Origin: a virus
Direction: 5' to 3' (one strand)
IMG/VR virus record: IMGVR_UViG_3300029986_000084
Span: 1 to 23,044 of that record
Length of the DNA: 23,044 nucleotides
Below are positions 1-6,253 of this stretch, in pieces. Below the pieces are notes generated by a model that saw only the letters and a list, made by a program, of their open reading frames with translations, ran no database searches and had not been told where the DNA came from. Within the stretch, counting starts at the first letter, position 1, and every line of letters starts with the position of its first letter. The position numbers and the translations under genes were made by a program.

Positions 1-82
1 GCTTGGCCTTGAAAGCGCAGCCTACATAGGCGCTGTACCGGCTGAACGACCAAGACGTGATCTTCTTAATGATGGGAGGCAT
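1..82 (-). CDS. PD-(D/E)XK-type phage exonuclease, N-terminal fragment (runs off window)
   Basis: Only the first 27 codons are inside the window. They read MPPIIKKITSWSFSRYS and then AYVGCAFKAK. The pattern I-T-x-W-S-F-S-R-x-S-x-Y-x-x-C-x-x-K-x-K is the usual opening of RecB/Cas4-like PD-(D/E)XK nucleases, where the Cys can help bind an iron-sulfur cluster; here the residue after Cys is Ala instead of the usual Pro. The start ATG (80-82) lies inside the end of the polymerase gene, a 17-base overlap, with the purine-rich AAAGGAAAG upstream as ribosome site. A nuclease directly downstream of a family A polymerase is a common phage replication arrangement. The catalytic residues lie outside the window, so the call rests on the N-terminus and context. 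Confidence 0.6.
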   Translation of the reverse strand, partial: MPPIIKKITSWSFSRYSAYVGCAFKAK

Positions 83-2027
83 TTACTGGCTTTCCTTTTT
101 TGTCGGTGTCGATAAGTTCAGCCCAATTGGTCTCCGACATTGACCCTTCGCTGAGGATAAGAACGTCAAACTCCACTCCCTCCATCTCATGACGCATGAT
201 CTCCATGGCCTTGAACCGCTCAGCCTTCGGCACCGATGCCGTCAGCTGGTCATGCACGTTGAGAAGAAGCCTGTGGTGCTTTGGCTTGACTCTGTAATAG
301 CGGATGATAGCTTCCTTGGTGCAATCACCAGCCGATCCCTGAATGAGAGTATTGACCATCTTGTAGTCAAACGTCTTCAGCCGCCCATCAATGAGCTTAG
401 GTGGCTCGCAGTAATACTCACGGCCACCCCATGTGTGGATTGGTGTGTTGGTCTTAGCCCTGAGCCTCATGTCCTTGTACATGTCTCGCAGACCAGGATA
501 CAGACCAAAGATCTGATCCTTCAGCTCCTTGGTTTCCTCAACGGACGATCCGTTCTTGATGGCGAGACTGCCGACGCCCTGGCCGTAGATGATCCCCAGA
601 TTGATGTTCTTCACAGGCTTACGTTCGAATGGCCTGTGAAGAACACGCTCCAGATGCTCCTTGGCGTTGTCGTGGTAATCGATCCAAGGGTTGTCAATGT
701 ACGCTTGTTTCAGCGCGCCGTCCTCAAAGTGAGCGAGGATACGAGGCTCTTGCTGGCTGTAATCTCGGTCGATCAGCACGTCGCCATCGGCGTACGGGAT
801 GATGTAGCTTCGCACCAAGGGCAGCGGCGGGAGGCCACCCTTAAAGGGGCACTTCGGCAAGAGCTTGGCCTTCTTTAGGTCCTTCTCGTCATGGGCAAAG
901 ATCGCCGCGAACTCTTTTGGGATGTTCTGAAAGTTCGGGGTAGACGACAGACGGCCAGTACGCGTACCGATGGCTCCTGAGCCCTCAGCAGACTTGGTTT
1001 GGTTCCAACTGGTGAAGATAAACCCGCCAGAGGCCTCGGCCGTGGCCAACCAGCTCTTCATAAACGTGTTCAGGCAGGTCTTCAGCTGAGACCTGTACTT
1101 GAGCACAGCCGCCAAAGTCTTATCGTGGCAGCCATGGCCAATGGCTGTCTTGTCGGACTTGTACTTGCCTGTAGGCGTCAGCTCCAGCTCATCAGGGTTC
1201 GACTTACCAGCCGCGATCAGGGCGTCGATCAACTGAGCGCCCGCGTCTATGTTCAGGTCTGGTGCCTTGAGAGATTTGCGGATATAGGTCTCGAGCTCCA
1301 CCATCGTCTCAGAATACATGGCCACGTCTGACCTGAGGCGCTTTAGGTCGAGCCTGACGCCCTGCCGCTCCATGTCCAAGAGGATCATGGCAAGCTCGCG
1401 CTCGCGGTCATAAGCTTTCAGCATCCCACGCTCGACGATCGAAGGCCAGAGTTTCTCGAAGATCCTCTCGGTGCGGATAACGTCGCCGTCGGCGTACTTG
1501 CCCACGATGTCACCAGGAGCGAAGGCGATGTACTTTCCGTAATGCTCCTTTGACGACTTCCCATGACCGATCTTGACCCCGACATGGCTCAACGGCTGGT
1601 GCTCAACCAACCAATCAGCCACGGCGTCTTGCTCATCGGGAGGCATGTTCAAGAGTCTCGTGGCCGATGGCTTCAGTCCCAGCTCGATCTGGTTTGGGTC
1701 ATCCAAGAACACCAGAAACATGGTGTCGTGGTACTTGTCCCACGGCAGCTCAGGCAGGTCCATGTGAGTGGCGGCCACGTCCACGTCGAACTTGTGATTG
1801 TGGAATAACACGCCATCGGGATGCGCCCAGGCCTTCTCTAAGGCTTCGCGAGCCTCTGCGTATGAGGAGTTGTTATTCGTGGCATGGCCCCAGGCATAGT
1901 ACTTGGCCTTCATGCCCTTGTATTTAATGGAGACGCCCACAGGAATTGGTGGGTACTTTGGCCGACCTTCGATGCCAAAGGTTTCAAAGTCGACCGTGAC
2001 CGGTTTTGGGATCTTTGGCTTCCTCAT
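66..2027 (-). CDS. polA: Family A DNA polymerase with 3'-5' exonuclease domain
   Basis: Replicative phage DNA polymerase of 653 residues. The N-terminal proofreading exonuclease shows Exo I (D13-x-E15), Exo II (HNHKFD near residue 78) and Exo III (YADGD near 180). The polymerase part shows GTRTGRLSSTPNFQNIP near 354-370, motif A DYSQQEPR (422-429), motif B with NINLGIIYG (474-482) and motif C VHDQ (591-594). Two positions differ from the family norm: motif B has Leu477 where Phe or Tyr is usual (E. coli position 762), and motif C has Gln where HDE is usual. No 5'-3' exonuclease domain is present, as in T7-like enzymes. The ATG at 2027 is preferred over an upstream in-frame TTG because it overlaps the stop of the previous gene as ATGA. 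Ends overlapping the start of the putative nuclease. Confidence 0.96.
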   Translation of the reverse strand: MRKPKIPKPVTVDFETFGIEGRPKYPPIPVGVSIKYKGMKAKYYAWGHATNNNSSYAEAREALEKAWAHPDGVLFHNHKFDVDVAATHMDLPELPWDKYHDTMFLVFLDDPNQIELGLKPSATRLLNMPPDEQDAVADWLVEHQPLSHVGVKIGHGKSSKEHYGKYIAFAPGDIVGKYADGDVIRTERIFEKLWPSIVERGMLKAYDRERELAMILLDMERQGVRLDLKRLRSDVAMYSETMVELETYIRKSLKAPDLNIDAGAQLIDALIAAGKSNPDELELTPTGKYKSDKTAIGHGCHDKTLAAVLKYRSQLKTCLNTFMKSWLATAEASGGFIFTSWNQTKSAEGSGAIGTRTGRLSSTPNFQNIPKEFAAIFAHDEKDLKKAKLLPKCPFKGGLPPLPLVRSYIIPYADGDVLIDRDYSQQEPRILAHFEDGALKQAYIDNPWIDYHDNAKEHLERVLHRPFERKPVKNINLGIIYGQGVGSLAIKNGSSVEETKELKDQIFGLYPGLRDMYKDMRLRAKTNTPIHTWGGREYYCEPPKLIDGRLKTFDYKMVNTLIQGSAGDCTKEAIIRYYRVKPKHHRLLLNVHDQLTASVPKAERFKAMEIMRHEMEGVEFDVLILSEGSMSETNWAELIDTDKKGKPVNASHH

Positions 2028-2224
2028 GACCAACCCAGTTCTGCAATGGCCACCAACTCAGACCGCTCACGCGCGGCCCGCAACCTGTTCAGCCGTGAGT
2101 GGATCCGCAGCAAGAACTGCTTTCGCTTGCGGTCTTCCTTCTCGGCCTTCAGCAACGACACACAGTCTTCCTCCGTGGCCATTTGCATCTTGGTGTTCAG
2201 TTCCATCCAGGTAGTAAAGGTCAT
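2024..2224 (-). CDS. Small basic helical phage protein upstream of polymerase
   Basis: A 66-residue protein, rich in Lys, Arg and Glu, with a central charged helix (KEDRKRKQFLLRIHSRLNRLR). It resembles short conserved proteins that sit just upstream of polA in many phages, but no biochemical role is known to me. It starts at ATG 2224 after CTCCTGGAGCTACC, where TGGAG is the likely ribosome site, and its TGA overlaps the polymerase ATG by ATGA, so the two are probably translated together. A nucleic-acid or polymerase accessory role is possible from charge and position only. Confidence 0.75.
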   Translation of the reverse strand: MTFTTWMELNTKMQMATEEDCVSLLKAEKEDRKRKQFLLRIHSRLNRLRAARERSELVAIAELGWS

Positions 2225-2244
2225 GGTAGCTCCAGGAGGTAGAG

Positions 2245-2269
2245 GGCCCGAGTCATGAAGACCCGGGCC
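2245..2269 (+). terminator. Intrinsic terminator-like hairpin, best read on the plus strand
   Basis: GGCCCGAGTC, loop ATGAA, GACCCGGGCC forms a 10-bp stem with one G-U pair. On the plus strand it is followed by GTGGTTTTCTT, a U-rich tail; on the minus strand (the coding direction here) the tail is CTCTACCTCC. It sits in the short gap between two leftward genes. It may stop antisense transcripts, or act as an RNA-stabilising or weak terminator hairpin for the leftward message. Confidence 0.6.
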
Positions 2270-2278
2270 GTGGTTTTC

Positions 2279-3097
2279 TTAGTACTTGCCGCCACGAGCT
2301 GCGGGCTTCTTGGCCGCCGGCTTGGCCCGACCACGAGCAGGCTTGGCCGGAGCTTCTTCAGCCAAGCTGTAAGGAGACTCGATCAAACCCTTGACCTCAT
2401 TGTGGCGAGCCAAGAGCGTCGGCAGCAGGTTGGCCGGCACGGTGTCGATAGCGGTGAACAGGACCTTGAACTGGGTGTTGGAGTCCGGCACCACCTGTAC
2501 CTTGGTGAAGACGCCCAAAGGCGGGCGACTGAGACTGGCTTGAAGCTGCTTGACGAACGCCGCATAACCCTTGACCGAGGTCACAGGCAACTTCATATAG
2601 CCGACACCGGCCGACTCGTAGTGGGCCACGTCCTTGACAGCATCGAACTTGCCGTTCTTGAAAACACCGGCCGGGATCATGCCCAGACGCCGAGTGTTGC
2701 GGCAAGCCTTGCCGCGACCTTTGTTCGCGGAGCCCCACTCGTTCTGCGGGCAACCTTGGCACTGCTCGGACTGGGCGCTGCCGTGCTCAACGACAGTCGT
2801 GTGCGGGCAAATGGACTTCTCGTCGCGGCCGAACGCGAAGCAGGCCGGCGACTGAGGCTCAGCGGAGTCATAGTCGCCCTCGTAGTAAATGTTCTCCAGG
2901 ACCGAGTCGAGGATGATAACCGCCATTTCATTGCCGGGCAGCGGGGTATCGTTGAACGACAACTGGCCGCTCTGCAGCGAGAAGAACTGACCAGAGGCGG
3001 TGCTTTCTTCCATGCCGGCCGAGAGTTGAGCCAGCTTCGCCAGCTCTTCATCCCAGTTCGCGACGGCGGTACCAGTGGTTTTCGGGGCGCGTACCAT
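2279..3097 (-). CDS. Phage replication-region protein with Cys cluster and basic C-tail (possible ssDNA-binding protein)
   Basis: A 272-residue protein. Residues about 75-130 contain four spaced cysteines and a histidine (C82, C97..C117 region, including QCQGCPQNEWGS), which suggests metal binding. The last 30 residues are a low-complexity tail of Lys, Ala, Arg and Pro (KPARGRAKPAAKKPAARGGKY). Proteins of this shape lie between thymidylate synthase or SNF2 genes and polA in many phages and are usually unnamed; a single-stranded-DNA-binding or recombination role is inferred from position and the basic tail only. Start ATG 3097 has AAGGAAG upstream. A stem-loop follows the stop. Confidence 0.8.
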   Translation of the reverse strand: MVRAPKTTGTAVANWDEELAKLAQLSAGMEESTASGQFFSLQSGQLSFNDTPLPGNEMAVIILDSVLENIYYEGDYDSAEPQSPACFAFGRDEKSICPHTTVVEHGSAQSEQCQGCPQNEWGSANKGRGKACRNTRRLGMIPAGVFKNGKFDAVKDVAHYESAGVGYMKLPVTSVKGYAAFVKQLQASLSRPPLGVFTKVQVVPDSNTQFKVLFTAIDTVPANLLPTLLARHNEVKGLIESPYSLAEEAPAKPARGRAKPAAKKPAARGGKY

Positions 3098-3179
3098 GTG
3101 TGACTTCCTTCTTAGCTTTGATCGAGGGTGGCCCGTTTCAGAGTGCTTTACATCCTGGGGTGGGCCTGACCTTCCTGGC

Positions 3180-3794
3180 CTAAAGGTCGCTGAACAGCGC
3201 CGGCCAAAATTGCTGGAACTTTTCGCGGAGCGGGATCATCAGTTCACGCATTTGTGGGTGGGCAGTTTCTGCGCAACGCAGTTTGAAGACGTGACGCCAC
3301 TCACGCGGATTGGCGGTCATGATTACCTCGGTCTTGAGGCTGTTGGGCAGCACAGACCTGGCTTCCTGTGGGGAGGCGCCCATGTCAAGAAGCTCAAAAT
3401 ACGCCGACTCTGCAGCCCGGCAGGCGTCAAGCCAAGCTTGCTCTCGTTCCAAGGACGGGTCTGGGCCAAGTAGAGGTTGGATCAGAGTGATCTCGTTGCC
3501 GAACTTGTCCTTGCCATAGTTGCAGTACCTGGTGCTCTCCTGCGAGAAACTGGCGATCCGGTGACGGACTAGTTCGTGAGAGACCCCGCGATCGCAGACG
3601 AACAGGACAGTGATCGACCCGTGCTCCAAGACTGACTCGTGCTTGCTCTCGGCAAGACGAGCAATGAGCTTCGCGGCCGAGTCCCCGGTGATCCGGTCCT
3701 CTGACTTGTAGCAAACTCGGCCAGCCCGCTCAATGGTCCGCTCCAAGTCAGGCGTGGCAGTCAGGATCTCGGTCGATGGATTGATGATCTTCAC
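3180..3794 (-). CDS. thyX: Flavin-dependent thymidylate synthase
   Basis: ThyX converts dUMP to dTMP using FAD, NADPH and methylene-tetrahydrofolate, and supplies thymidylate for phage DNA synthesis. The 204-residue product carries the signature RHRIASFSQESTR at 77-89, matching the ThyX motif RHRxxSxxxxSxR, preceded by ESVLEH (53-58) with the conserved His that binds FAD. Length fits the family (about 200-250). Start is GTG at 3794, overlapping the stop of the upstream gene as GTGA, with GGAG eight bases before it. Its place between the polymerase cluster and small genes fits a nucleotide-supply role. Confidence 0.97.
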   Translation of the reverse strand: MKIINPSTEILTATPDLERTIERAGRVCYKSEDRITGDSAAKLIARLAESKHESVLEHGSITVLFVCDRGVSHELVRHRIASFSQESTRYCNYGKDKFGNEITLIQPLLGPDPSLEREQAWLDACRAAESAYFELLDMGASPQEARSVLPNSLKTEVIMTANPREWRHVFKLRCAETAHPQMRELMIPLREKFQQFWPALFSDL

Positions 3795-4177
3795 GACATG
3801 GTCTCCGCGCTAAGAGTTTCGAAGTCGAACTTGACGCCTCGACTGGTTCGAAGAGCGACAGATTGAAACCCAATCCCATAGTTCAAGAGCCAAGTGTTAC
3901 GACCGTCGTGGCCAGACGGAAGCTGCGGTACCAAGTTTTCAGCAGCTCTGACGCGCGTCAGGCCAGATTGGATCTCTGCGACCGAGAGCTTGATGACCGC
4001 GTCAGAGGACTTGACCTTCGCGGTCTTGACCACTGAAACCCACATCCCGATGGACCACTGGGCGGCCAGCTGGCCGCCGCCGGCGAGCAGCGTGAGGTCT
4101 CCTCCAAGCTCGTAGCACGTGTCGGCCTCAACCTCAAATACGAGGCCGTTCTTGTCAGTGACGATGTACTTGGCCAT
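3791..4177 (-). CDS. Conserved phage protein of unknown function
   Basis: A 128-residue protein, MAKYIVTDKNGLVFEVEAD at the start, with mixed beta-rich character and one cysteine near residue 21. I do not recognise a family. An in-frame GTG lies one codon upstream, but AGGAGG sits five bases before the ATG at 4177, so that start is preferred. It follows the 147-residue gene after a short gap and is coupled to ThyX by a GTGA overlap, which places it in the same nucleotide and replication operon. Confidence 0.75.
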   Translation of the reverse strand: MAKYIVTDKNGLVFEVEADTCYELGGDLTLLAGGGQLAAQWSIGMWVSVVKTAKVKSSDAVIKLSVAEIQSGLTRVRAAENLVPQLPSGHDGRNTWLLNYGIGFQSVALRTSRGVKFDFETLSAETMS

Positions 4178-4186
4178 CACGTCCTC

Positions 4187-4630
4187 CTACAGCTTGTTCA
4201 GGGAAACGGAGACAGTATGAAAGACCTTCACGCCAGGGACCTGCTTGCCGGCGTCCCAGCGCTCTTTGACTGCGGTGTCGGCCAACCGGCGCTGCATGAG
4301 GTCAAACTGACCGGTTTTCTTGACGTGCTTATAGAAGTCGTCCCAGTTCTCGACCTGCGGGACATCCTTCGTGACAACCGTGACTCGGGCCACCTTTCCG
4401 GCCACGCCCGAGGCCTCGGACTTCGGCAGCGTCTGAATGATGTGCTCCTTGACGGCCTTCTCCTGGGCCTCGAGCTCGTCGGTGATCTTCTGAGCTGCTA
4501 AGCGCTTAGCCCGCAGCTCGTAGAGCATGTCGGCACAGGCTCCGATCGTCTTCGGCATCTTGATTACAGGTTTCTTCGGCTTGGCGGCCGGAGATGTATT
4601 GGCGGCTGTGTCCATCGGCGGCTTGGCCAT
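4187..4630 (-). CDS. Conserved phage protein, helical (replication cluster)
   Basis: A 147-residue protein. The first 25 residues are Lys/Pro/Ala-rich and probably disordered; residues 30-75 form a likely long helix (ELRAKRLAAQKITDELEAQ). The C-terminal half carries ENWDDFYKHVKKTGQFDLMQRR and ERWDAGKQVPGVKVF, a pattern I associate with small proteins conserved in phage replication clusters near polA and SNF2-like genes; their function is not established. The helical first half is loosely like Gam-type proteins, but the similarity is too weak for a call. Start ATG 4630 follows AAGGAC. Confidence 0.78.
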   Translation of the reverse strand: MAKPPMDTAANTSPAAKPKKPVIKMPKTIGACADMLYELRAKRLAAQKITDELEAQEKAVKEHIIQTLPKSEASGVAGKVARVTVVTKDVPQVENWDDFYKHVKKTGQFDLMQRRLADTAVKERWDAGKQVPGVKVFHTVSVSLNKL

Positions 4631-4642
4631 GGGTCTAAGTCC

Positions 4643-5092
4643 TTACAGTGGGAGGTCGGTAAAGCCATGCGTTTCGCACAGCTCATGGATACCATAATTG
4701 TTGCCGAGAGAGAGGTCGCGGATCCAGCAACGCTTGGACTGCTCAATCAGAGACCCAAGCTTCTTGGCCGTGGCGGTACCCTGGGTCGAGATTTCGGCAA
4801 TGAGCAAATCGAACTCTACGCCTTTCAGGCGAGGGATCATGGCGTCAAGACGTGTGGCCGGCAGCACCTGCTGCGGCTTTACGGCGCCGACCTGCTCCAG
4901 CTCAAGGTCCCAGGTCGTCTTGAGCACGGTCGCGCAGACAACCAGGATCTTCGTCTGAGGCCCAAGGGAAGCCGCAGCCATAGCCATGCATGACCGAGGA
5001 CCGAGGACATCAGTCGCCATCAGACGGACACGCGGGTAAGAAAGAAGACCTCGCACGATCTGATCGTGGTAGGCCTTGAGGGGGATGGACAT
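4643..5092 (-). CDS. SNF2-like helicase first lobe with lost ATPase motifs
   Basis: 149 residues that line up with the first RecA-like lobe of SNF2/SF2 helicases. Q-motif-like region IPLKAYHDQIVRGLL (3-17); motif I position MATDVLGPRSCM (25-36), where LADxMGLGKT is expected; motif Ia KILVVCATVLKTTWDLELEQ (48-67), very SNF2-like; motif II position FDLLIAEIST (94-103), where DEAH is expected; motif III region RDLSLGNNYGIHEL (125-138), like TGTPLxNNxxELW. The second lobe is absent. The GKT and DEAH residues are gone, so ATP hydrolysis is not expected. The start at ATG 5092 is chosen because GCTGAGGAG precedes it; an upstream ATG adds six residues without a ribosome site. It has its own promoter at 5120-5158. 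Confidence 0.65.
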   Translation of the reverse strand: MSIPLKAYHDQIVRGLLSYPRVRLMATDVLGPRSCMAMAAASLGPQTKILVVCATVLKTTWDLELEQVGAVKPQQVLPATRLDAMIPRLKGVEFDLLIAEISTQGTATAKKLGSLIEQSKRCWIRDLSLGNNYGIHELCETHGFTDLPL

Positions 5093-5119
5093 TCGGGGGC
5101 TCCTCAGCAAGACAAGGAC

Positions 5120-5158
5120 ATCCTACGGCACGGCCAAGAAGAAGTACATAGTTATTTT
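5120..5158 (-). promoter_or_regulatory. Sigma-70-like promoter, leftward, upstream of the SNF2-like gene
   Basis: Minus strand reads AAAATA (5153-5158), -35 TGTACT (5143-5148), 17-base spacer, -10 TAGGAT (5120-5125). It has the same layout as the other promoters of the set, with a weaker -35. The leader then carries CTTGCTGAGGAG before the ATG at 5092. Confidence 0.6.
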
Positions 5159-5206
5159 CGCTTGACGCCCCAGGACTCGGGGATGGCCCGGGGCTACGCT
5201 CCTCGG

Positions 5207-5413
5207 CTACTTGACTTTGGCGAGCTTTCCACCCGCCGTCGTGCCCTCGGCGTACCACGCGTGTGGCGCTGGAAAGTGTGGGCCCTCGAGGTAGACGGCA
5301 CCGTCGTCAGGCACCTTCCCATGCCCGGGCTGAAAGACCTCAACCAGCTGGCCACTGGCAAGCGCTTCTTTCAGTGCCTTCTTGGTTTTTAAGTTGGGGT
5401 GAACGTACGGCAT
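5207..5413 (-). CDS. Small conserved phage protein (MPYVHPNLKTKKALK type)
   Basis: A 68-residue protein starting MPYVHPNLKTKKALKEAL and containing GPHFPAPHAWYA. This short form, with an N-terminal KTKKxLK segment and a central PHxPxPHxWYA-like motif, is a familiar unnamed family in phage replication regions. Function unknown. Ribosome site GAGGAG precedes the ATG. The gap to the next leftward gene holds the 5.1-kb promoter, so this is the last gene of the transcript that starts near 5.9 kb unless there is read-through. Confidence 0.78.
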   Translation of the reverse strand: MPYVHPNLKTKKALKEALASGQLVEVFQPGHGKVPDDGAVYLEGPHFPAPHAWYAEGTTAGGKLAKVK

Positions 5414-5450
5414 AGCTCGATGCTCCTCGTCAAAAGACCTGAACCCTCAG

Positions 5451-5469
5451 CCTTCCGGCCAAGGGCTCT
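5451..5469 (-). terminator. Short intergenic stem-loop
   Basis: Minus strand AGCCCTT-GGCCGG-AAGGCT forms a six-pair stem with one bulged C between the 130-residue and 68-residue genes. There is no U-tract, so it is more likely an RNA-processing or stability hairpin than a strong terminator. Confidence 0.3.
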
Positions 5470-5477
5470 TCAGCAGC

Positions 5478-5870
5478 TCAGCTGGGGAGTTTGCCCTGGC
5501 GGCGCAGCTCAGAGCGATACCAGGCCGGGTAGGACTTCTTCGTCTCAGGAAGGTTGAACTCTTCCTTCAGCTTGGCGAAGACGTCCTTGTTGGCCAAGCC
5601 CTCGAGGATCAGCTGACGAGCACGGGCAGAGACAGTGTCCTCACGGCGGGTGACGCCATCTAGCTTCACGTCGCGCTTGGCTTTGGCGGTCTTGGTTTTG
5701 GTGGTCTTGGGCGGCTCGAGGAACTTCTTCGCGGCACCGAGCTCGACGCTGAAACCGCCCTCGTGGTGGGTGATGAACTTGTTATAGAATTCTTTTGCGA
5801 TACCGAGCTTGCGCAGCTGGGCGGTGGCGGCGTCGCGGGTCTTGGTGTTGATGGTCTTGACGTCGGTCAT
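5478..5870 (-). CDS. Small paralogue A: protein with C-terminal WYRSELRR module
   Basis: 130 residues. An N-terminal half with LRKLGIAKEFYNKFITHHEGGFSV, a Lys/Thr-rich linker (KTTKTKTAKAK) near 60-72, then a C-terminal module (about 85-130) that ends YPAWYRSELRRQGKLPS. That module recurs as the complete product of the next gene upstream (5996-6160), so the two are paralogues; both look like small helical DNA-binding folds, although I cannot name the family. Start is set at ATG 5870, which has GCTGAGGAGAGCATC before it; a further upstream ATG at 5912 lies at the predicted transcription start and is unlikely. Confidence 0.8.
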   Translation of the reverse strand: MTDVKTINTKTRDAATAQLRKLGIAKEFYNKFITHHEGGFSVELGAAKKFLEPPKTTKTKTAKAKRDVKLDGVTRREDTVSARARQLILEGLANKDVFAKLKEEFNLPETKKSYPAWYRSELRRQGKLPS

Positions 5871-5914
5871 GATGCTCTCCTCAGCAGGGTTGGCGCTGTG
5901 TGCGTCATTCATGA
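5871..5914 (-). promoter_or_regulatory. 5' leader hairpin hiding the ribosome site
   Basis: Downstream of the -10 box the leader contains GATGCTCTC and, 27 bases later, GAGAGCATC, a perfect 9-bp inverted repeat. The right arm overlaps the GAGGAG ribosome site that serves ATG 5870. A pairing of these arms would mask the ribosome site. Confidence 0.5.
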
Positions 5915-5918
5915 GAGC

Positions 5919-5956
5919 ATCTTATCACGCCTAGTGGGCGTGTAAACACATATTTT
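5919..5956 (-). promoter_or_regulatory. Sigma-70-like promoter, leftward (5.9 kb)
   Basis: Minus strand: AAAATA (5951-5956), -35 TTTACA (5941-5946), 16-base spacer, -10 TAAGAT (5919-5924). The spacer contains CGCC-CACTA-GGCG, a dyad that could be an operator. The A-rich box directly abuts the terminator-like hairpin of the preceding gene. Confidence 0.75.
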
Positions 5957-5992
5957 AAGGGCGGGGCACCTTTGTGGCACCCCCGCCCTTAA
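5955..5992 (-). terminator. Strong GC-rich stem-loop after the 54-residue gene
   Basis: TTAAGGGCGGGG and CCCCGCCCTTAA form 12-bp perfect arms around a 14-base loop, starting four bases after the stop of the gene at 5996. The minus-strand tail is AAAATATG, not a run of U. It separates one small gene from the promoter of its paralogue and probably ends the upstream transcript; it could also work on the plus strand. Confidence 0.7.
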
Positions 5993-5995
5993 ACC

Positions 5996-6160
5996 TTAGG
6001 CCTTCTTGCGCCGCACTTCTGACCGATACCAACTGGCGTTATAGTGGGCTCGATCAAGTGACATTCCAAAGATCCGACGCAGCTTGCGCTCGAGTTGGTT
6101 GTCGGTCTTACCGGCAATGATCATTTCGCGGCAGACACTAGCGATGGTGGGCTTCTTCAT
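5996..6160 (-). CDS. Small paralogue B: 54-residue WYRSEVRR protein
   Basis: A complete 54-residue gene, MKKPTIASVCREMIIAG at the start and YNASWYRSEVRRKKA at the end. It matches the C-terminal module of the 130-residue neighbour: TVSARARQLILEG aligns with TIASVCREMIIAG, and AWYRSELRR with SWYRSEVRR. It is strongly basic. Start ATG 6160 has GCTGAGGAGAGTCATT upstream. Its own promoter-like extended -10 lies at 6191-6198 and a strong hairpin follows the stop, so it may be a one-gene transcript. A small DNA-binding regulator is a reasonable guess. Confidence 0.78.
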   Translation of the reverse strand: MKKPTIASVCREMIIAGKTDNQLERKLRRIFGMSLDRAHYNASWYRSEVRRKKA

Positions 6161-6190
6161 AATGACTCTCCTCAGCGTTGAACTAAGGAG

Positions 6191-6224
6191 ATTATAGCAC
6201 AGAAGCCCGCCTAAGGGCCTCTGT
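6191..6224 (-). promoter_or_regulatory. Extended -10 promoter overlapped by a dyad
   Basis: Minus strand TGCTATAAT (-10 at 6191-6196) is an extended -10 box. Just upstream, ACAGAGGCCC-TTAGGC-GGGCTTCTGT (6199-6224) is a 10-bp inverted repeat with one G-T mismatch, covering the region where the -35 would be. It may be an operator for the promoter, a terminator for the ligase gene, or both. No good -35 hexamer is visible. Confidence 0.5.
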
Positions 6225-6253
6225 TACAAATACCTATATACGTAATTGCAGGG

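Noticed and set aside
189-878. Plus-strand open frame of 229 codons inside the polymerase gene
   Set aside because: Antisense shadow of a gene with clear polymerase motifs; no ribosome site or domain.
2255-3103. Plus-strand open frame of 282 codons opposite the basic-tailed protein gene
   Set aside because: Antisense of a well-formed minus-strand gene with its own ribosome site; the product is Arg/Leu-rich in the usual antisense manner.
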